This document shows, one piece after another, positions 26,996-35,876 of a stretch of 64,000 nt of DNA. Made by a program: the position numbers and the translations under genes. Source of the DNA: Nordella sp. HKS 07 (GTDB lineage Bacteria > Pseudomonadota > Alphaproteobacteria > Rhizobiales > Aestuariivirgaceae); assembly GCF_011046735.1 (NCBI RefSeq), contig NZ_CP049258.1, forward strand, positions 7,024,001 through 7,088,000, written 5' to 3'. Below the pieces are notes generated by a model. That model was not told where the DNA came from. It did not search any database and was given only the letters and a program-made list of their open reading frames with translations. Position 1 is the first letter of the stretch. Every line of letters begins with the position of its first letter.

Positions 26996-27874
26996 CTACT
27001 TGACCGCCCCGGCGGTGAGGCCCTTGACGATATAGCGTTCGAGGAAAACGCCGATCACCACCAACGGCGCAATCGCCGCGGTCGAGAGTGCCGCCATCGA
27101 CCACCAGTTGATGCCCTGCGAGCCGGTCTGGCTCGCCACCATCACCGGCAGGGTCTTGGCATTGGTGGAGGTGAGAAGTGCGGCGAAGAAATACTCGTTC
27201 CAGCACAGAATGACGGACAGGATGAAAGCCGCCACCATGCCCGGAAGGGCGATCGGCACCACGATGCGCAGGAACGCCCCCCAGACCGAGCAGCCATCGA
27301 CGAGGGCGGCCTGCTCCAGCTCGATCGGAATCGTGTCGAACTGGTCGCGCATGATCCAGATCACGATCGGCAGCACCATCAGCGTATAGACGAGAATGAG
27401 GCCGATGCGGCTGTCGAGCAGCGCCAGCTCCTTGTAGAGGACGAGGAAGGGCATCGCCAGCACGACGGGCGGTAGGATCAGTTGCGACAGGAAGAAGAAG
27501 GAGATGTCCTTGTTGCGCATCCAGCCGAATTTGTAGTCGAAGCGGCTCAGCCCGTATGCCGCGAGCGACCCGATGATCACCGCCAGCGCCGAGGCGCCGA
27601 GCGAGGCGATGATGCTGTTGGCGAAGCGCTTGAGGAACTCGTCGCGCACCGTCGATATCTGGCCGATCGTGTCGGGGGAGAGGCCGAGCGAACGCCAGCC
27701 GCGCCAGTCGGGCGTGAAGTCGTGCCACGGGATGAGATGGCCCTGCGTGACATTGACCGCTGTCTTGAACGAGGTGGTGAGCGTCCAATAGATCGGGAAC
27801 AGCGAGATGAAGGTCCAGATCAGGAGCGCTCCATAGACCAGGACGCGGGTTGTTATTCTCGCGCTGTCGCTCAT
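26996..27874 (-). CDS. Sugar ABC transporter permease (MalG-like)
   Basis: The 292-residue inner-membrane permease has about six transmembrane segments starting VLVYGALLIWTFISLFPIYWT. The EAA loop is IPIELEQAALVDGCSVWGAFLRIVVPIALPG, which couples to the ATPase. The C-terminus FLERYIVKGLTAGAVK is typical of the CUT1 family. It is the last gene of the minus-strand operon ATPase, ribokinase, SBP, permease, permease. Only one base separates it from the upstream permease gene. Confidence 0.93.
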   Translation of the reverse strand: MSDSARITTRVLVYGALLIWTFISLFPIYWTLTTSFKTAVNVTQGHLIPWHDFTPDWRGWRSLGLSPDTIGQISTVRDEFLKRFANSIIASLGASALAVIIGSLAAYGLSRFDYKFGWMRNKDISFFFLSQLILPPVVLAMPFLVLYKELALLDSRIGLILVYTLMVLPIVIWIMRDQFDTIPIELEQAALVDGCSVWGAFLRIVVPIALPGMVAAFILSVILCWNEYFFAALLTSTNAKTLPVMVASQTGSQGINWWSMAALSTAAIAPLVVIGVFLERYIVKGLTAGAVK

Positions 27875-27875
27875 G

Positions 27876-28994
27876 TCAGTTCGTCCTTTGCATGAAACGG
27901 CTCGCGAATTTGAGCAGCAAGGTCACGAAGATGATTATGATCACCAGATAGAATTCGGCCAGCATGGTGCCGTAACCGACATTGGAGCGGTCGCGATATT
28001 CGCGGAAGATGAAGCTCGACACCGTGTCGGTCGCCCCGCCCGGGCCGCCCGACGTCACATTGATCACGATGTCGGCGAGCTTGAGCTGGAAGATGATCTT
28101 GAGCACGATGGCGGTGACGCTCACCGGCAGCATCAGCGGAAAAGTGATCTGCCAGAAGGACTGCCAGGGGCTGGCGCCGTCCACCTTGGCCGCTTCCGTG
28201 ATTTCCTTGGGCATCGCCTGAAGTCCGGCGAGCAGCAGGATCATGATGAAGGGAATCCACACCCAGGCATCCATTAGGGCGATGCTCAGGCGCGCGATCC
28301 AGGGCGTCGTGAAGAAGGCCGGATTCTCCCAGCCGAGATGGCGCGCAAGTGTCGCCGCCGGGCCGAAGCGATATTCCATCAGCGACTTGCCGATCATCCA
28401 GCTGACCGCCACCGGGCTCAGCATGAAGGGAAGCAGGAAGGCGACCCGGAAGAACTTGCGCGCCTTAATATCGGCATTGAGCAGCAGCGCCAGGCCGAAG
28501 GCGATCGTATACTGGACCAGCACGAACAACACGTAATAGACCATGTTGAGGAGCGCGTTCCAGAAATAGGCATCGGCGAAAAGCGAGCGAAGATTATCGA
28601 GCCCGTTGAACTGTGGCCCGGCGACGGAGCTCAGATTCCAGTTGGTGAAGGCGAGATAGAGACCGAAGAAGGTCGGGAAGATCACCATCGCCACGGTGAA
28701 GGCGACGGCCGGCAGCACAAACAGAGCATGCTTGCCGCGTTCGCCGCGCGTGAGTACCTGTGCGACGCCGACCGCTGCCGTCCACAGGAGAAAGGCATAG
28801 AGCACCGGGCGCCAGTTCTCGAAACCCATCGTTGTGACGCCCGCCGAATAAAGCGCCTGCCAGAGGGCGATGAAAGCAAGCGCGAGCGAGGCGATCCACA
28901 CGAGAGCGCGTCCCAAGGATGCTCGCGGTGTATCCGCGGCGCGCGCGAGCGGCTCATGCATCTTCCCGGCGGTCTGAGGCAGTGCGGTGTTCAT
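27876..28994 (-). CDS. Sugar ABC transporter permease (MalF-like)
   Basis: The 372-residue protein has two or three additional N-terminal hydrophobic segments before the permease core (residues 120-365), so it is longer than the usual 290-320. The core has LTFTNWNLSS-type and VLFVLVQYTIAFGLALLLN segments, and the EAA loop MPKEITEAAKVDGASPWQSFWQITFPLM. The C-terminal helix is rich in Ile. It pairs with the MalG-like subunit. Confidence 0.92.
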   Translation of the reverse strand: MNTALPQTAGKMHEPLARAADTPRASLGRALVWIASLALAFIALWQALYSAGVTTMGFENWRPVLYAFLLWTAAVGVAQVLTRGERGKHALFVLPAVAFTVAMVIFPTFFGLYLAFTNWNLSSVAGPQFNGLDNLRSLFADAYFWNALLNMVYYVLFVLVQYTIAFGLALLLNADIKARKFFRVAFLLPFMLSPVAVSWMIGKSLMEYRFGPAATLARHLGWENPAFFTTPWIARLSIALMDAWVWIPFIMILLLAGLQAMPKEITEAAKVDGASPWQSFWQITFPLMLPVSVTAIVLKIIFQLKLADIVINVTSGGPGGATDTVSSFIFREYRDRSNVGYGTMLAEFYLVIIIIFVTLLLKFASRFMQRTN

Positions 28995-29088
28995 GAGAGT
29001 CAGGATATCCGGATAGAGACGAGAATCCTGGTGGCGCAGGCTGCGCCACCAGGATGATGCCTGTCAAATACGAGCAGTTCGGCGGCCG

Positions 29089-30747
29089 CTAGGAGCCGAA
29101 CGATCCCTTGTAGAGCTCGATCTGCTTCTCGCGCCCGATCTGGTCGGTGATTTTCTCCCAGGCGGCTGCGATCGCATCGGCGCCCTGCTGTGCCGTTGCG
29201 CCGCCGGCATAGACCTTGGCGAGTTCGTCCTCCGCGACGCTGTAATACTGGAAGATGCCGGGAATGCGCGGTTCGATCGCCGCATTGGGATGATTATAGG
29301 AGTCCGACTGCGACTTCAGATAGGACGAGATGAAGGCCTCGTCATAGCCCGCCGCCACCCATTCCGGGACATTGAAATGGCTGTTGCGATAGGGCTGGAA
29401 GCCCGACGGATAGGCCGCCGTCCACAAAGACAGGTCCTTGCCGCCGAGATGGGCCGCCGCGCTCCACGCCGCCTTCTGCTTGACCGGATCGCTGTCGACG
29501 CGGGCCATGACATAGACGCCCCAACCGATATAGGCCATGTTCGGCGCGAAATTCGGGCCCGAGGCGAGCTTGTCCCACTGGCCGGTCTTGGCGTTGTAGA
29601 CATCGTCCGAGCCGGGAAGAATGGAGAAGGCGACGGTGTCACCGATCACCGAGCCGTCGCTGGTCTTGGCCATCGATCCGACATCGCCCCACCAGGCGAG
29701 CATCGAGCCCGTGCCGGCGAGGAATTGCTGGAAGGCGGTCGTGCCCGGATCGGCATTGAGCTGATCGGCAGGCTCCGACGGCAGGGCGTCGATCACGTCC
29801 TGGATGGCGCGCACGAAAGCCGGATTGTTGACGCGCGGCTTCATCGTGTCGACATCGAAGAGCCAGGCCTTGTCGTCGGGATGCTTGGCGTAAGCGGTGG
29901 CGCGGCTTTCGAGGAAGTAGAAGCCGAAGCCGCCCCAGCCCTTGGCCGGATCGAGATAGCCATAGGCATCCTGGCCGGCGGCCTTCTTGCCTTTCAGGAA
30001 CTTGGTGACTTCCTGAACCTTCTGCCACGTATTGGGGACGGCCCAGTCGCCCTGATGGCCTTCGTCCTTCCAGGCCTTGGCAAGCTCGGCATCGGAGAAG
30101 ACGTCGGTGCGGTAATTGAAGGTGTGGCAATCACCGTCGATCGAGATGCGATAGGTCTTGCCGTTCCAGGTGCCGACCGGCGCCTTGAGATAACCGACAT
30201 AGTCGTCCATCTCGATCTGGGCCTTGACCCAGTCGGGCATTTCGGAAGCGAGGCCCTTGCCGCAGACATCGCCCTCGAAGGGAGCACCCATTTCGACGAT
30301 GTCGAAATCGACCGTGCCGGTCGCGATCGACTGCTGCAGGCGGGCATTGTAGTCGGCCTGGGCGAGGTCGATCCAATTGATCTTGGCGCCCGTATAGGTC
30401 TCCCACGGCTTCAGGAAGCCGCGGAACAGGAGATTGTGCAGATTCTGGTTGTTGAGTCCCATGAAGGTGAGCTCGACACCCTTGAACTCGCCTTCCTTGA
30501 CATTGGCCTTGGTCGCGCCGAGGACCATTTCGCCGACCTTCTGCCAATCGGCATCGGTCGGGGAGCCTTTGCCGACGCCAGGGACCTGCAGGAGCTGGGT
30601 GCGCAGATCGGATTGCGCGGCAGCCTCGGGCGCCAGGGCGGTGAGACTGCCCGTCGCAGCGAGGGCCGAGAGCGCGGCGGCGCCTTTCAGAACAGTTCGA
30701 CGGTTGGCCTGCATGGCCATGAGCATTTCATGCTGCTGGATCTTCAC
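29089..30747 (-). CDS. Sugar ABC transporter substrate-binding protein (family 1), Tat-type leader
   Basis: The 552-residue protein starts at GTG 30747, which has GGGAGGAAA 5-8 bases upstream; the open frame reaches 30801 without a better site. A twin-arginine-like leader NRRTVLKGAAALSALAATGS leads to an AAAQ cleavage region. The mature protein is a large SBP_bac_1-type binder (ELTFMGLNNQNLHNLL, GAKINWIDLAQADYNARLQQ, FAPNMAYIGWGVYVMA). Its ligand is a carbohydrate, not identified. A candidate promoter and operator are at 30814-30851. Confidence 0.9.
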   Translation of the reverse strand: MKIQQHEMLMAMQANRRTVLKGAAALSALAATGSLTALAPEAAAQSDLRTQLLQVPGVGKGSPTDADWQKVGEMVLGATKANVKEGEFKGVELTFMGLNNQNLHNLLFRGFLKPWETYTGAKINWIDLAQADYNARLQQSIATGTVDFDIVEMGAPFEGDVCGKGLASEMPDWVKAQIEMDDYVGYLKAPVGTWNGKTYRISIDGDCHTFNYRTDVFSDAELAKAWKDEGHQGDWAVPNTWQKVQEVTKFLKGKKAAGQDAYGYLDPAKGWGGFGFYFLESRATAYAKHPDDKAWLFDVDTMKPRVNNPAFVRAIQDVIDALPSEPADQLNADPGTTAFQQFLAGTGSMLAWWGDVGSMAKTSDGSVIGDTVAFSILPGSDDVYNAKTGQWDKLASGPNFAPNMAYIGWGVYVMARVDSDPVKQKAAWSAAAHLGGKDLSLWTAAYPSGFQPYRNSHFNVPEWVAAGYDEAFISSYLKSQSDSYNHPNAAIEPRIPGIFQYYSVAEDELAKVYAGGATAQQGADAIAAAWEKITDQIGREKQIELYKGSFGS

Positions 30748-30813
30748 TTCTATTTCCTCCCTTTGCGGATGTTGGGTTCCCGCCCCCATCGGCCGATTCA
30801 TTGTCGACCGCCT

Positions 30814-30851
30814 CTAACATGTTAGTATGCGCAGCCGAAGAAGGCTGTCAA
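30814..30851 (-). promoter_or_regulatory. Promoter with CTAACATGTTAG operator for the sugar ABC operon
   Basis: On the minus strand TTGACA (30851-30846) is followed after 16 bases by CATACT (30829-30824), a good sigma-70-type pair. The perfect 12-bp palindrome CTAACATGTTAG (30814-30825) overlaps the -10 element and the start point, as a repressor site would. GntR-family regulators often bind such sites, and one is encoded at 32967. The assignment of the regulator is inferred from proximity. Confidence 0.6.
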
Positions 30852-31784
30852 TCAGACTCGCGCTTTCAACAGAGCATCGACCTCCGGGCGTGCCGGCATG
30901 GATGGCGCCGTGCCTGCCCGGGTGACGGAAATGCCGGCCACCGCCGCACCAAAGCGCGCCGCTTCGAAGGGCGAAGCGCCTTCCGCAAGGGCCGCGGCGA
31001 AACCGCCGTTGAACGCATCGCCCGCTCCGGTCGTCTCGACGACCGGTCCCGCTTTGAAAGCCGGCACGAGGACAGATTGGCTTCTCGAATGCAGCAGCGC
31101 GCCCGCTTCGCCGAGCGTGATGAGCGCCGTTCCGGCTCCCTTCTTGAGGAAGACGTCACCGGCATTGCGCGCCTCATCCACCGTCTTCACCTCGACGCCG
31201 GTCAGCAGCGTCGCTTCGCTCTCATTCGGCGTGACATAGTCGCAAAGCCGATAGAGGTCGTCATCGAAGCGCTCGGCCGGCGCCGGGTTGAAGATGGTGA
31301 CGGCGCCGGCCTGCTTGGCGATCGCGAGGCCGCGCCTCGCCGCGGCCACCGGCTGCTCCAGCTGGGTGATGAAAACCGCGGCATTGCGGATGGCCTCCGC
31401 AGCGGCATCGACATCCGCCGCGACGATGGTCGCAGCCGCTCCCGGCACAACAATGATGGCATTGTCGCCGGTTATTTCATTGACATAGATGAAGGCGGCG
31501 CCGGTCGGCTGGTCGTCCATCTTGACGACGTGCGGAGCGATCCCTTCCTTCTTCCAGGTCGCAAGCGCATTGGCGCCGAACTCGTCGCGCCCGATCTTCG
31601 AGATGAAGGTCACGGCTGCGCCGGCGCGGGCGGCGGCGACGGCCTGGTTTGAACCCTTCCCGCCCGGTCCCATCTTGAAGCCTGAGCCGGCGATGGTTTC
31701 GCCGATGCCGGGCAGCCGGCCGGCGCGAAAGGCCAGATCGGCGACGAAGATGCCGAGTATGGCGACGCCTTTGCGCCCACCCAT
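30852..31784 (-). CDS. rbsK: Ribokinase (PfkB family carbohydrate kinase)
   Basis: The 310-residue kinase shows MGPGGKGSNQAVAAARAGA near residue 40 and the C-terminal anion-hole motif ETTGAGDAFNGGFAAAL with the catalytic Asp. NPAPAERF, TPNESEATLLTG and the ribokinase-like length support ribose or a related sugar as the substrate. It sits between the ATPase and SBP genes of the operon, so the imported sugar or a nucleoside breakdown product is its likely substrate. It overlaps the ATPase stop by one base. Confidence 0.85.
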   Translation of the reverse strand: MGGRKGVAILGIFVADLAFRAGRLPGIGETIAGSGFKMGPGGKGSNQAVAAARAGAAVTFISKIGRDEFGANALATWKKEGIAPHVVKMDDQPTGAAFIYVNEITGDNAIIVVPGAAATIVAADVDAAAEAIRNAAVFITQLEQPVAAARRGLAIAKQAGAVTIFNPAPAERFDDDLYRLCDYVTPNESEATLLTGVEVKTVDEARNAGDVFLKKGAGTALITLGEAGALLHSRSQSVLVPAFKAGPVVETTGAGDAFNGGFAAALAEGASPFEAARFGAAVAGISVTRAGTAPSMPARPEVDALLKARV

Positions 31785-32848
31785 CAGTTGAGCCTGAGTC
31801 CGGTTTCTTTGTCGAAGAGATGGACGAGACTGGGATCCGGCGCCATCGGCAAGGCTTCGCCGGGCTTGACGGCGACGCGCTCGCGGAACACGCCGACGAT
31901 CTTCTGCGCGCCGACCTTGGCGAATACCTGGGTTTCCGATCCGGTAGGCTCGAGCACCGAAACCTCTGCCTTCATCGCCTCACCGCCGAGGGTAAAATGC
32001 TCAGGCCGGATGCCGTAAATCGCCGGCCGGCCGTCCGAGCCCTGCGGTGCGGAGGCAAGAGGCAAAGCGATACCGTCCTCGGTGACGAAGGAGGCCTTGC
32101 CGTTGAGCTTGATCTGACCTTTGAGGAGGTTCATGGCCGGCGAGCCGATGAAGCCCGCGACGAAGATGTTCTCGGGCCGGTCATAGAGTTCGAGCGGCGA
32201 GCCCGACTGCTCGACGATACCGTCATGCATCACCACGATGCGATCCGCCATGGTCATGGCCTCGACCTGGTCATGTGTCACATAGACCGTCGTGGTCTTG
32301 AGGCGCTGATGCAGCTCCTTGATCTCGGCGCGCATCTGGACGCGCAATTTGGCGTCGAGATTTGACAGAGGCTCATCGAACAGGAACACCTTGGGATCGC
32401 GCACGATGGCGCGACCCATGGCGACGCGCTGGCGCTGGCCGCCCGACAGCTGGCGCGGGTAGCGGGTGAGATAGGGTACGAGGTCGAGGATCTCCGCCGC
32501 CCGCCGCACCCGGCTTTCGATCTCGGCCTTGGGCGCATGGCGCATTTTGAGAGCGAAGCCCATATTTTCGGCCACCGTCTTGTGCGGATAGAGCGCATAG
32601 GATTGGAACACCATGGCGATGTCGCGGTCCTTGGGGGGCAGGTCGTTGACCACCTTTTCGCCGATACGGATGTCACCGGAAGTGATCGGCTCGAGACCGG
32701 CGATCATGCGCAGCAGCGTCGACTTTCCGCAGCCCGAGGGGCCGACCAGAATGACGAATTCGCCGTCCTTGATGCCGATCGATACGCCGTGAATGACCTC
32801 TTGCGCGCCATACGCCTTGCGCACGTCCACGACGTCAACTGAAGCCAT
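31784..32848 (-). CDS. Sugar ABC transporter ATP-binding protein (UgpC/MsmK type)
   Basis: The 354-residue protein has Walker [17 protein letters not shown], the Q-loop VFQSYALYPHKTV, the signature [16 protein letters not shown], Walker [16 protein letters not shown]-loop YVTHDQ.EAM and a C-terminal MalK-type OB region (GIRPEHFTLGG). These make it the energy-coupling subunit of a CUT1 sugar importer. It is the first gene of the minus-strand operon and is divergent from the GntR gene, 118 bases away. Confidence 0.94.
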   Translation of the reverse strand: MASVDVVDVRKAYGAQEVIHGVSIGIKDGEFVILVGPSGCGKSTLLRMIAGLEPITSGDIRIGEKVVNDLPPKDRDIAMVFQSYALYPHKTVAENMGFALKMRHAPKAEIESRVRRAAEILDLVPYLTRYPRQLSGGQRQRVAMGRAIVRDPKVFLFDEPLSNLDAKLRVQMRAEIKELHQRLKTTTVYVTHDQVEAMTMADRIVVMHDGIVEQSGSPLELYDRPENIFVAGFIGSPAMNLLKGQIKLNGKASFVTEDGIALPLASAPQGSDGRPAIYGIRPEHFTLGGEAMKAEVSVLEPTGSETQVFAKVGAQKIVGVFRERVAVKPGEALPMAPDPSLVHLFDKETGLRLN

Positions 32849-32966
32849 GTGAGTTCCTCCCGATTATGTTTTCTAGACCGGGACGTTATTGCATCTTTTC
32901 CGCAGGGTCCAGGGCGGATGCCAATCTTCGCCCAAAGCCGCTAGACTGGCGGCGCCGGAATCAGCA

Positions 32967-33656
32967 ATGGCGAGGACGATGATCAAGAGAATGATAGTGC
33001 CGCCGACGCGCGCCACCGCCGCCGCCGATGAATTGCGGCGCCGGATCCTGGAGGGCGACTATCCGGCCGGCATGCCACTGCGGCAGGCGATCCTGGCCGA
33101 GGAGTTGGGCATCAGCCGCATTCCCTTCCGCGAAGCGCTCATTCTGCTCGAGGCCGAGGGCTTGGTGCAGCTCGAGGCCCATAAGGGCGCCGTCGTTGCC
33201 GGCTTCTCGCCCGAGGAGGTCGAAGAGCTGTTCGAGTTCCGCGCCTTGCTCGAGCCGGCGCTGCTCGAGAAATCGGCCCCGCTCCTGACCGAGGCGGACT
33301 ATGCCGAGCTGGATGCGATCCTGCGCGAATATAGCGACGAATTGCGCACCCATAATCCGGGGCGCTGGGGCGCGCTCAATACGGAGCTGCATTCCCTTCT
33401 CTATCGCCGCGCCGGAAGCCCGCGCATGCTCGCCACGACGGATCAGTTGCTCAAGGGCACCGACCGCTTCGCCCGCATGCAGCTCTATTATACCGACGGA
33501 CGCGCCCGGGCCGAGAAGGAGCATTTGGAAATCGTCTCCGAATGCCGGGCGGGCAATGTGAAGAAGGCCGCCAAGCTGCTGCGCCAGCACATACTCGCTG
33601 CCGGGGAGGCCCTGGTCACCTTGCTGCGCGAGCGCCAGCAGAGCCCGGCGAAGTAG
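32967..33656 (+). CDS. GntR family regulator with FCD domain
   Basis: The N-terminal winged helix (AADELRRRILEGDYPAGMPLRQ, GISRIPFREALILLEAEGLVQLE) is followed by an all-helical FCD ligand-binding domain. Its metal site may involve NTELHSLLYRRAGSPR and the final histidine in RQHILAAGEAL. I use ATG 32967; the frame is open from 32889. It is divergent from the ABC operon and is the likely regulator of that operon, either through the site at 30814 or its own intergenic region, where I found no palindrome. Confidence 0.88.
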   Translation: MARTMIKRMIVPPTRATAAADELRRRILEGDYPAGMPLRQAILAEELGISRIPFREALILLEAEGLVQLEAHKGAVVAGFSPEEVEELFEFRALLEPALLEKSAPLLTEADYAELDAILREYSDELRTHNPGRWGALNTELHSLLYRRAGSPRMLATTDQLLKGTDRFARMQLYYTDGRARAEKEHLEIVSECRAGNVKKAAKLLRQHILAAGEALVTLLRERQQSPAK

Positions 33657-33728
33657 TCCGCCCCTTCCCCCTTATCCGGCGCGGCCCAGGGCGATGATCT
33701 GATATGGGCGCTTACCCATCATCCAAGC

Positions 33729-33771
33729 TTGACACCTGTTCTGCTTGCCCGCAAAGTGAAACCGGTTTCAC
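33729..33771 (+). promoter_or_regulatory. Promoter with LacI-type operator for the amino-acid-type ABC/asparaginase operon
   Basis: TTGACA stands at 33729-33734. A perfect 16-bp palindrome, GTGAAACCGGTTTCAC, lies at 33756-33771, where the start point and the end of the -10 region would fall. A central CG palindrome with flanking A/T of this type is a classical LacI-family operator. The LacI-family gene at 37607-38602, convergent at the end of this operon, is the obvious candidate. The -10 element itself is weak (CAAAGT at 17-base spacing). Confidence 0.65.
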
Positions 33772-33792
33772 AATAGGGGATGCGCGGGGAGT

Positions 33793-34464
33793 TTGCGGCT
33801 CGATCTCACTATTCTGGCGCCCTATCTGGGCTTTCTCGGCCAAGGCGCGCTGCTGACAGCGGTCATTTGTCTGCTTTCGCTGGCGGGAGCGGTCGTGCTC
33901 GGCATGCTGGTCGCTATCGCGCGCACCTCGGCGACCGGCTGGATCAGGCGGCTCGCTTTCGCCTATGTCGACCTGTTCCGCAACATTCCCTTCATCGTAC
34001 AGCTGTTCTTCTTCTATTACGGCCTGCCCGAGATCGGGATCTATATCGACGCCATCACCACCGGCGTCATCGCGCTGTCGATCGCCGGCGGCGCCTATGC
34101 CTCCGACGCGATCCGCTCCGGCATCCTCGCCATCGACAATGGCATTCTGGAAGCCGCCGAGGTGAGCGGCCTGTCGAAACGCGTGACCTTCACACGCATC
34201 GTCCTGCCCATCGCCCTGCGCACTTCGGTGCGGCCCTTGGGCTCGGTGCTGATCAACATGATCCTCACCTCCTCCATCCTCTCGACCATCACGGTCAACG
34301 AGCTCACCGGCCAAGCCAAGATCGTCGCCTCGGATACCTTCCGGCCTTTCGAGGTCTATGCCGTGCTGCTCATCGTCTATGCCGCTTTGACTTACCTGGT
34401 CTCGCTCGGCATCGCCGGCCTGCACAGGCGCCTCAACCGCGATCTCGCGAGCGAGGCCGTGTGA
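33793..34464 (+). CDS. Polar amino acid ABC transporter permease
   Basis: The 223-residue protein is a HisM/GlnP-type permease with five hydrophobic segments. The core sequence is VDLFRNIPFIVQLFFFYYGLPE, and the EAA loop is ILEAAEVSGLSKRVTFTRIVLPIALR. The start is TTG 33793, preceded by GGGGAG; there is no ATG nearby that keeps the first helix. It overlaps the next permease gene by one base (TGATG). Confidence 0.9.
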   Translation: MRLDLTILAPYLGFLGQGALLTAVICLLSLAGAVVLGMLVAIARTSATGWIRRLAFAYVDLFRNIPFIVQLFFFYYGLPEIGIYIDAITTGVIALSIAGGAYASDAIRSGILAIDNGILEAAEVSGLSKRVTFTRIVLPIALRTSVRPLGSVLINMILTSSILSTITVNELTGQAKIVASDTFRPFEVYAVLLIVYAALTYLVSLGIAGLHRRLNRDLASEAV

Positions 34465-35135
34465 TGCGCTACAGCGATTTCACACTCTACGACCTGCTGC
34501 TCCTGGCGCAGGGCCTCGGCGTCACCATCGGCCTGTTTCTCGTCACCTCGCTCATCGGGCTGGCGATCGGCGTGCTCTGGGGCATCGTCCGCTTCTATCG
34601 CATTCCGCTCCTCACGCCGCTGATTACGTTCATCGCCGAGCTTCTCAAAAATTCGCCGGTGCTGGTTCAGCTGTTTCTCGTCTTCTTCGGCTTCCCCGCA
34701 TTCTTCCATCTCAATGTCACGCCGGTCGAGGCGGCCATCGTTACGCTCTCGGCCAATACGGCGGCCTTCCTCTATGTAATCGCCGTCTCCGCTATCGAGT
34801 CGGTGGGGCGCGACCAGATCGATGCGGCGCGCGCCTTTGGCCTCACCCGCTGGCAGATCCTGCGCCATGTGATCGCCCCGCAGGCGGCCGCCTTCTCGAT
34901 CGGCCCGCTCGCAGCACTTCTCGTCAACCAGCTGCAGGTGACGTCGCTCATTTCCGTTATCGGCGTCATGGATCTCGCCAAGATCGGCGCCACTCTCAAT
35001 CTGCGCACGCTCAAGCCCTTCATCGTATGGGCGGTGGTCGGTCTTCTCTACTATCTGACGGCCAAGCTCATCGCCACCTTTGGCGCCCGCTACGAGATGC
35101 GTCTGCGCGCCCACAGTGAATTCCGGGGGCTCTGA
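34464..35135 (+). CDS. Polar amino acid ABC transporter permease
   Basis: The 223-residue second subunit has the same family features: IAELLKNSPVLVQLFLVFFGFP, AAFLYVIAVSAIESVGRDQIDAARAFGLTRWQILRHV and QVTSLISVIGVMDL. It pairs with the upstream permease, and the two probably form the transmembrane channel. The following ATPase ATG comes directly after the stop. Confidence 0.92.
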   Translation: MRYSDFTLYDLLLLAQGLGVTIGLFLVTSLIGLAIGVLWGIVRFYRIPLLTPLITFIAELLKNSPVLVQLFLVFFGFPAFFHLNVTPVEAAIVTLSANTAAFLYVIAVSAIESVGRDQIDAARAFGLTRWQILRHVIAPQAAAFSIGPLAALLVNQLQVTSLISVIGVMDLAKIGATLNLRTLKPFIVWAVVGLLYYLTAKLIATFGARYEMRLRAHSEFRGL

Positions 35136-35870
35136 ATGCTGAGCGTCGAAAACGTCAAGAAAGCCTTTGGCGCCGCGACCGTGCTGGACGGCGTCAATCT
35201 CACCGTGTCGCCTGGCGAAGTGGTCTCGATCCTCGGCTCCTCGGGCTCGGGCAAATCGACCTTGATCCGCTGCATCAACGGGCTCGAGAGGCTCTCCGCG
35301 GGCCGCATAACCATCGATGATTTCGACGTCGCAAGACCCAAGGAGCTCGCCGAGGCGCGCAAGCGCTCGGCCACCGTCTTCCAGCTCTTCAATCTCTATC
35401 CGCATATGACGGCGCTGCAGAATATCGCTCTGGCCCCGGTCGAGGTGCTGAAGCGCCCACGCGCCGAGATCGAGAGAGAGGCGCGTGCCCTTCTCGCTTC
35501 GGTGGGCCTCGAAGACAGGGCGGACGCCTACCCGGCACATCTCTCAGGTGGCCAGCGTCAGCGTGTCGGTATCTGCCGGGCGCTGGCGATGAAGCCCCGC
35601 TATCTGCTGCTCGACGAGGTGACGAGCGCGCTCGATCCCGAGATGACCGCCGAGGTTCTGGCCATTCTCGCCAAGCTCGCCCGCGAAGGCACGACGATGC
35701 TCTTCGTGACCCATGAGGTCGAATTCGCCCGCCAGATCTCGAACCGCATCGTGTTCCTCGACAAGGGTGTGCTGCTGGTCGACCTGCCGACCCGGGAGTT
35801 CTTCGATTCCTCGGGCGGCCTCGCCCAGCCGCGCATCGCCCAGTTCCTCTCCAAGATGAAGAAAGACTGA
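35136..35870 (+). CDS. Polar amino acid ABC transporter ATP-binding protein
   Basis: The 244-residue ATPase has Walker A GSSGSGKSTLIRCINGLE, the Q-loop VFQLFNLYPHMT, the signature [17 protein letters not shown], Walker B LLLDEVTSALDPEM and the H-loop FVTHEVEFAR, matching the GlnQ/HisP group. DEVTSALDPE rather than DEPTSALDPE is a common variant. It is followed by a glycosylasparaginase gene, not by the binding protein, which comes after that. Confidence 0.94.
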   Translation: MLSVENVKKAFGAATVLDGVNLTVSPGEVVSILGSSGSGKSTLIRCINGLERLSAGRITIDDFDVARPKELAEARKRSATVFQLFNLYPHMTALQNIALAPVEVLKRPRAEIEREARALLASVGLEDRADAYPAHLSGGQRQRVGICRALAMKPRYLLLDEVTSALDPEMTAEVLAILAKLAREGTTMLFVTHEVEFARQISNRIVFLDKGVLLVDLPTREFFDSSGGLAQPRIAQFLSKMKKD

Positions 35871-35876
35871 TTGCCC

